DNA of 11,729 bases from JBFJWU01 sp041623475 [NCBI: bacterium] (GTDB lineage Bacteria > J088). The DNA is taken from assembly GCA_041623475.1 (NCBI GenBank), contig JBFJWU010000071.1:1-11729 (forward strand). The letters run 5' to 3'. The notes below the pieces were generated by a model, which worked only from the letters and a program-made list of their open reading frames with translations, did not search any database and was not told the origin of the DNA. Both the position numbers and the translations under genes were made by a program. Below, piece by piece: positions 6,910 through 11,729 of the stretch (positions are counted from its first letter, which is position 1; every line of letters starts with the position of its first letter).

Positions 6910-6917
6910 ACTGCCAA
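6900..6917. repeat. inverted repeat TTGGCA-N6-TGCCAA overlapping the promoter and start codon
   Basis: The two 6-base arms (6900-6905 and 6912-6917) are perfect inverted copies separated by AAATAC, and the right arm runs into the ATG of the cytochrome lipoprotein gene. A third related hexamer, TTGCCA, lies at 6880-6885 within the -35 candidate. The site could be an operator covering the promoter; no cognate regulator is evident. Confidence 0.45.
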
Positions 6918-8161
6918 TGACAACATCAAGTCCCAGTCCTGCACAACCACTTGCAGCCAGAGGCCGGTTCGCCCTGTGTGCTGCAGCTGCATTGATGGCC
7001 CTGGTCGGCTGTGCCGAGTCACCCCTGGTATCGGCGGATCGGCTGGAACAGTGCGGGCGGACCCAGGCGAACTGCGGGGACGGTCCTGTTTTTGTCATTT
7101 CCGAACTGGCCCCGGTCCTTGCCGATGACGAGGGAATGGTTGGCGGTTTTAACGTCGACGGTGTCGTCAGCGACGAGGATGATCGCGATGGCTGCGAAGT
7201 CCCGGACCTGGTGGCGCCGGACGGTCGGCAGGGCATCGACAATCGTCTGACCGACCTGTTGAACCAGACATCCGACCAGATTCGCGAGTATGTCCCGCCG
7301 GTCCTGCAGTCGGCGATCAGTAACGGCGGACTGTTGTTCCTGATCGAACTGGTTGGGCTTGACGACCGGGAAAACGATGATAAAGTCGGTATCGTTGTTC
7401 GTCGATCGTCGGACCTGCCGTTGCTGGGTACGGATCAACTGATTCTGGACAGCCAGACCTTCCGCCTTGCATTCGACCACTATGTCGGTTCAACCGATAC
7501 CGGGCGGATCGAAGATGGCGTCCTCAAAGCCGGTCCGTTCACGATGCGGATGATTTCCCAGTTTTTCGGCCGCGATATCCGTTTTGAATTCCGCAATATT
7601 TACGTGGAAATGGAGTTGGCCGACGATGAGTTGAGCGGCTTCGGCACGATGGGCGGCACGATTCCGATCGCCGATATCCTGGGGATCGCCGATGTCATCG
7701 ACGCGACCGGTGGCGACGGAAGTGTCCCGGTTATCCGGGCACTTGTCCCTCCATTGGCAGATGTCCGCGGGACGGAATCCGACGACTGCGACGAGCTGTC
7801 GTTTGCCGTTACAGCAGGTGCCAGGCTGGCGTTCGTATATGACGATGTGCCGCTGGAACTGAACGAGGAGCCGTTGACCGGGCCGCAGATTTTTGCCAAC
7901 CTGGGATGCATCCAATGCCACACGGTCCGCAACGTCCCGGGTGCAGAAGGCACGACCGGACCGGAACTGGACGGGCTGGGTGTCCGCGCCGACCGGGCGC
8001 CGACCCAGGCAGAGGGCCGCGAGTACGTGATCCAGTCGTTGATCAATCCCGATTTCTACATCGTGCCGGGCTATGAAGAGGGTGTCATGCCGATTGACAC
8101 GCGCGAACGGATTACGGCGGACGAGTTTGAAACCCTGGTCGACTGGTTAATGACGCTTTAG
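6917..8161 (+). CDS. lipoprotein with C-terminal c-type cytochrome domain
   Basis: This is a 414-residue exported lipoprotein. The signal segment is about 15-31 and the lipobox LVGC gives acylated Cys32. An N-terminal module (about 36-115) carries Cys46, Cys53 and Cys93 and the motif GFNVDGVVSDEDDRDGC followed by PDGRQGIDN, which I recall from myxobacterial lipoproteins of unknown function. The middle (about 116-315) is predicted beta-rich and unassigned. The C-terminus (about 320-414) is a cytochrome c domain: heme attachment CIQCH at 331-335 with His335 as proximal ligand, GPELDGLG at 348-355, and Met391 in GVMPID as the probable distal ligand. It probably carries electrons at the outer membrane or in the periplasm; its partner is unknown. 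It is monocistronic, 90 bases after the ABC operon and convergent with the PilZ-receiver gene. Confidence 0.88.
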   Translation: MTTSSPSPAQPLAARGRFALCAAAALMALVGCAESPLVSADRLEQCGRTQANCGDGPVFVISELAPVLADDEGMVGGFNVDGVVSDEDDRDGCEVPDLVAPDGRQGIDNRLTDLLNQTSDQIREYVPPVLQSAISNGGLLFLIELVGLDDRENDDKVGIVVRRSSDLPLLGTDQLILDSQTFRLAFDHYVGSTDTGRIEDGVLKAGPFTMRMISQFFGRDIRFEFRNIYVEMELADDELSGFGTMGGTIPIADILGIADVIDATGGDGSVPVIRALVPPLADVRGTESDDCDELSFAVTAGARLAFVYDDVPLELNEEPLTGPQIFANLGCIQCHTVRNVPGAEGTTGPELDGLGVRADRAPTQAEGREYVIQSLINPDFYIVPGYEEGVMPIDTRERITADEFETLVDWLMTL

Positions 8162-8163
8162 GC

Positions 8164-8184
8164 TGATCGCGCCCGGGCCGATCA
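8164..8184. terminator. shared stem-loop between convergent genes
   Basis: TGATCG (8164-8169) and CGATCA (8179-8184) are perfect inverted arms around the palindromic core GCCCGGGC (8171-8178). The structure starts three bases after the cytochrome lipoprotein stop and includes the TGA of the PilZ-receiver gene, so it could serve both directions. The nearest T-run on the plus strand (TTTTT at about 8194-8199) is 10 bases further on, so it is not a classic intrinsic terminator. Confidence 0.4.
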
Positions 8185-8913
8185 ACCCAGCAGCTTTTTG
8201 ACCTCGGTGATCAGTTCCTCCGGATCGTTGGATTTGTGGATGGCCCCGTCGGCCCCGTGTTGCTGCTGCAGTTGCCGGAGTTCCTCGAGATCCTTGACGG
8301 AATAGAGGACAAAACGGGTTCTTGTTTTGCCGGTCACCTGGCGAATGTCCGCAACCGCCTGGGCACCATCCTGGTCACCCATTCCGACATCCATCAGCAC
8401 CAGGTCGGGTTCTTCCCGGGCAACGGTCGGGCCAATCCATATTGAGTCCTGCAATGAAACTTCGAAGCCGGCTCGTTCCAGTACTTCGCGGCTCCACTCG
8501 CGGATGAACTCACTGTCGTCGACGACCATGATCCGTTGTCGGCCAGGCGTGTCCGTCTGGATCTTTTCTTCAAATTTTTCGCCATAACGGGACAGCAGTT
8601 CGATGATTCCGGTGGCCATTTCCCTGCTGCGTCCGGTCAGGCGGATAAAGCGGATACCCATGCCGCCCGGCCCTTTGCCAGCTGCCGGGTTACGGACCCA
8701 GGCGACCTGGCCGATCCCTTCAAACGGTTGGCCCGACTCGGAAAACCGAAACGCAAAGCCGACTTGTGTGCCGACCGGCAATGTTTCTGCAGATTCAACG
8801 AAGACACCACCGCGACTGATGTTGCGGGCCTGTGTTGTCAGGAATTCAGATTTGGATTCGAGCCGGACAGAGACTTTGTTGTCGAGGATCTCAACGCGTG
8901 GTTCGTTGCGCAC
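8182..8913 (-). CDS. PilZ-like domain plus receiver domain protein
   Basis: This is a 243-residue cytoplasmic signalling protein. Residues about 1-112 are a PilZ-like domain of the subfamily first noted as a Myxococcus xanthus paralogous domain (TIGR02266): NISRGGVFVES (31-41), LPVGTQVGF (45-53), GQVAWVR (68-74), GGMGIRFIRL (83-92). The RxxxR c-di-GMP-binding arginines of classic PilZ domains are not evident. Residues about 126-243 are an intact receiver: IMVVDDSEF with Asp132-Asp133, phosphoacceptor Asp175 in LVLMDVGMGD, Ser205 in FVLYSVKD, and Lys227 in AIHKSND. There is no DNA-binding or enzymatic output, so it probably acts by protein contact, for example in motility or polarity control (inference). 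No histidine kinase is nearby. Start is GTG with GGGAG six bases upstream. Confidence 0.9.
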   Translation of the reverse strand: MRNEPRVEILDNKVSVRLESKSEFLTTQARNISRGGVFVESAETLPVGTQVGFAFRFSESGQPFEGIGQVAWVRNPAAGKGPGGMGIRFIRLTGRSREMATGIIELLSRYGEKFEEKIQTDTPGRQRIMVVDDSEFIREWSREVLERAGFEVSLQDSIWIGPTVAREEPDLVLMDVGMGDQDGAQAVADIRQVTGKTRTRFVLYSVKDLEELRQLQQQHGADGAIHKSNDPEELITEVKKLLG

Positions 8914-8964
8914 AGGGCACTCCCTCGGGAATCAGACCAGTACCCCCAAGCGCCGGTACCACGC

Positions 8965-8985
8965 AGAATGCCGGATCCTGGTCGT

Positions 8986-8993
<8 letters not shown>
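8965..8993 (-). promoter_or_regulatory. candidate promoter of the PilZ-receiver gene
   Basis: On the minus strand, TTGACT (8993-8988, five of six -35 matches, overlapping the upstream gene's stop codon) is followed after 17 bases by CATTCT (8970-8965, three of six -10 matches). It would give a leader of about 45 bases that includes the GGGAG ribosome site, and would let this gene be transcribed apart from the gene upstream. Confidence 0.35.
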
Positions 8994-11095
<2,102 letters not shown>

Positions 11096-11152
11096 ACCCC
11101 GCCCGGGTCAACCCCCGGGGTAACGGTACCGGTGCCCGGACCGGAATAATTT

Positions 11153-11177
11153 GCGCCCGGCATCTGGTGCCGGGTGC
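11153..11177 (+). repeat. GC-rich stem-loop in the mreB-mreC gap
   Basis: CCCGGCA (11156-11162) and TGCCGGG (11168-11174) form a perfect 7-base stem with a TCTGG loop; with one G-T wobble it extends to a 10-base stem over 11153-11177. No T-run follows. Upstream in the same 107-base gap are CCGGT-N6-ACCGG (11129-11144) and paired CCCGGG blocks (11102-11107, 11114-11119). It may stabilise the mreB message or partly terminate, lowering mreC output (inference). Confidence 0.5.
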
Positions 11178-11202
11178 GGCAGGATAACGGAAACTCCGCT
11201 TC

Positions 11203-11729
11203 ATGCGACCCAGGCGTCGTCCCATAAAACAACTGTTCCTTGCGCTGCTGATTTTTCTGGCGGCCTGGCAGATCGTCTGGATGAAGCTTCCCCGGGATGC
11301 CCGGCTGATTCCGCCCTTATCGTGGGCAATGCAGGGCATTGTTGCCACCGGTGCCGTGTTGCACAATGGCTGGAATTCAATCAGGACGGCAACCGGTGTC
11401 TACCTGGACGCCGTTGATGTCGCCAGCCACGCAGAGGACCTGCAACGGGAAAACGAGCAACTGAAATTCCAGAATTGGTGGTTACAACGGGCGCTGGACG
11501 ACCGCCAGGTCATTGACCAGATGATCGGATGGACCATGCTTCCCTGGACGGGATCTGCGGCCAGGGTCGTGTTCCACGATGCGATGGACCGATACCGGTC
11601 CGCGTGGTTGCAGGTACCTGACGACGCCGTCGTCGCCGGCCAGGCCGTCCTGGCACCGGCCGGACTGGCCGGCCGAGTCGTCGACCAGCAGGGACGATTC
11701 GCGCATGTCCTGCTGGTACAGGATGTCGA
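11203..11729 (+). CDS. mreC: rod shape-determining protein MreC, N-terminal part
   Basis: This is the first 175 residues; the gene runs off the window. A basic start (MRPRRRPIKQ) leads into one membrane helix (about 11-27), then a coiled coil (about 72-105, with LQRENEQLK), then the start of the periplasmic beta domain: AARVVFHDAMDRYRSAW (119-135), VVAGQAVLAPAGLAGRVVD (143-161) and AHVLLVQD (167-174), which fit the MreC pattern (dGV..gq.V...GL.GrV, then VlLi.D). MreC is a bitopic scaffold that links MreB filaments to the penicillin-binding synthases. An in-frame stop at 11185-11187 and the absence of other ATGs fix the start at 11203. Only a weak GGAA/AGGA lies upstream, so translation may depend on mRNA structure. 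It is co-directional with mreB; mreD is expected beyond the window. Confidence 0.88.
   Translation, partial: MRPRRRPIKQLFLALLIFLAAWQIVWMKLPRDARLIPPLSWAMQGIVATGAVLHNGWNSIRTATGVYLDAVDVASHAEDLQRENEQLKFQNWWLQRALDDRQVIDQMIGWTMLPWTGSAARVVFHDAMDRYRSAWLQVPDDAVVAGQAVLAPAGLAGRVVDQQGRFAHVLLVQDV

Overview
This window reads as chromosomal DNA of a moderately GC-rich Gram-negative bacterium, probably deltaproteobacterial or Myxococcota-like. The pointers are: two lipoboxes (outer-membrane style lipoproteins), a Tat-type signal, an mreB-mreC pair, a PilZ-like domain of the type multiplied in Myxococcus (NISRGG...PVGT...GMGIRF), and a cytochrome-bearing lipoprotein with a 'DG...PDG.xGIDN' motif that I associate with myxobacterial lipoproteins. 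The taxonomic placement is inference from protein style. I see no rRNA, tRNA, CRISPR array, insertion sequence or phage gene. Genes fill the window, and no gene-free gap exceeds about 210 bases.

Layout. 33-515 (-): thioredoxin-type glutathione peroxidase, divergent from an orphan five-helix membrane protein (575-1408 +). 1488-2869 (-): a TetR regulator followed 17 bases later by a protein resembling the L-2-amino-thiazoline-4-carboxylate hydrolase family, with a near-perfect 20-base palindrome just upstream of tetR. 3014-3937 (-): a response-regulator-like protein whose receiver has lost its phosphoacceptor, divergent across 41 bases from a lipoprotein made of a fibronectin-III-like and a discoidin-like domain (3979-4845 +). 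4923-6826 (+): a two-gene ABC-2 exporter (ATPase and permease overlapping by one base). 6917-8161 (+): a lipoprotein ending in a c-type cytochrome domain, convergent with a PilZ-receiver protein (8182-8913 -). 8986-9855 (-): a Tat-signal helical-repeat protein, divergent from mreB (10058-11095 +). mreC (11203 onward) runs off the right edge.

Cooperation. The clear functional units are mreB-mreC (rod-shape cytoskeleton), the ABC exporter, and the TetR-hydrolase-like operon with its probable autoregulatory operator. The other genes look like unrelated housekeeping, envelope and signalling genes; I see no strong evidence for a new multi-gene defence or mobile system. The most interesting non-coding pattern is that three plus-strand genes (575, 3979, 6917) lack a Shine-Dalgarno site and each has a -10-like hexamer ending 6-7 bases before the ATG, which predicts leaderless mRNAs. 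Other genes here (glutathione peroxidase, hydrolase-like, ABC ATPase, PilZ-receiver, mreB) have recognisable Shine-Dalgarno sequences.
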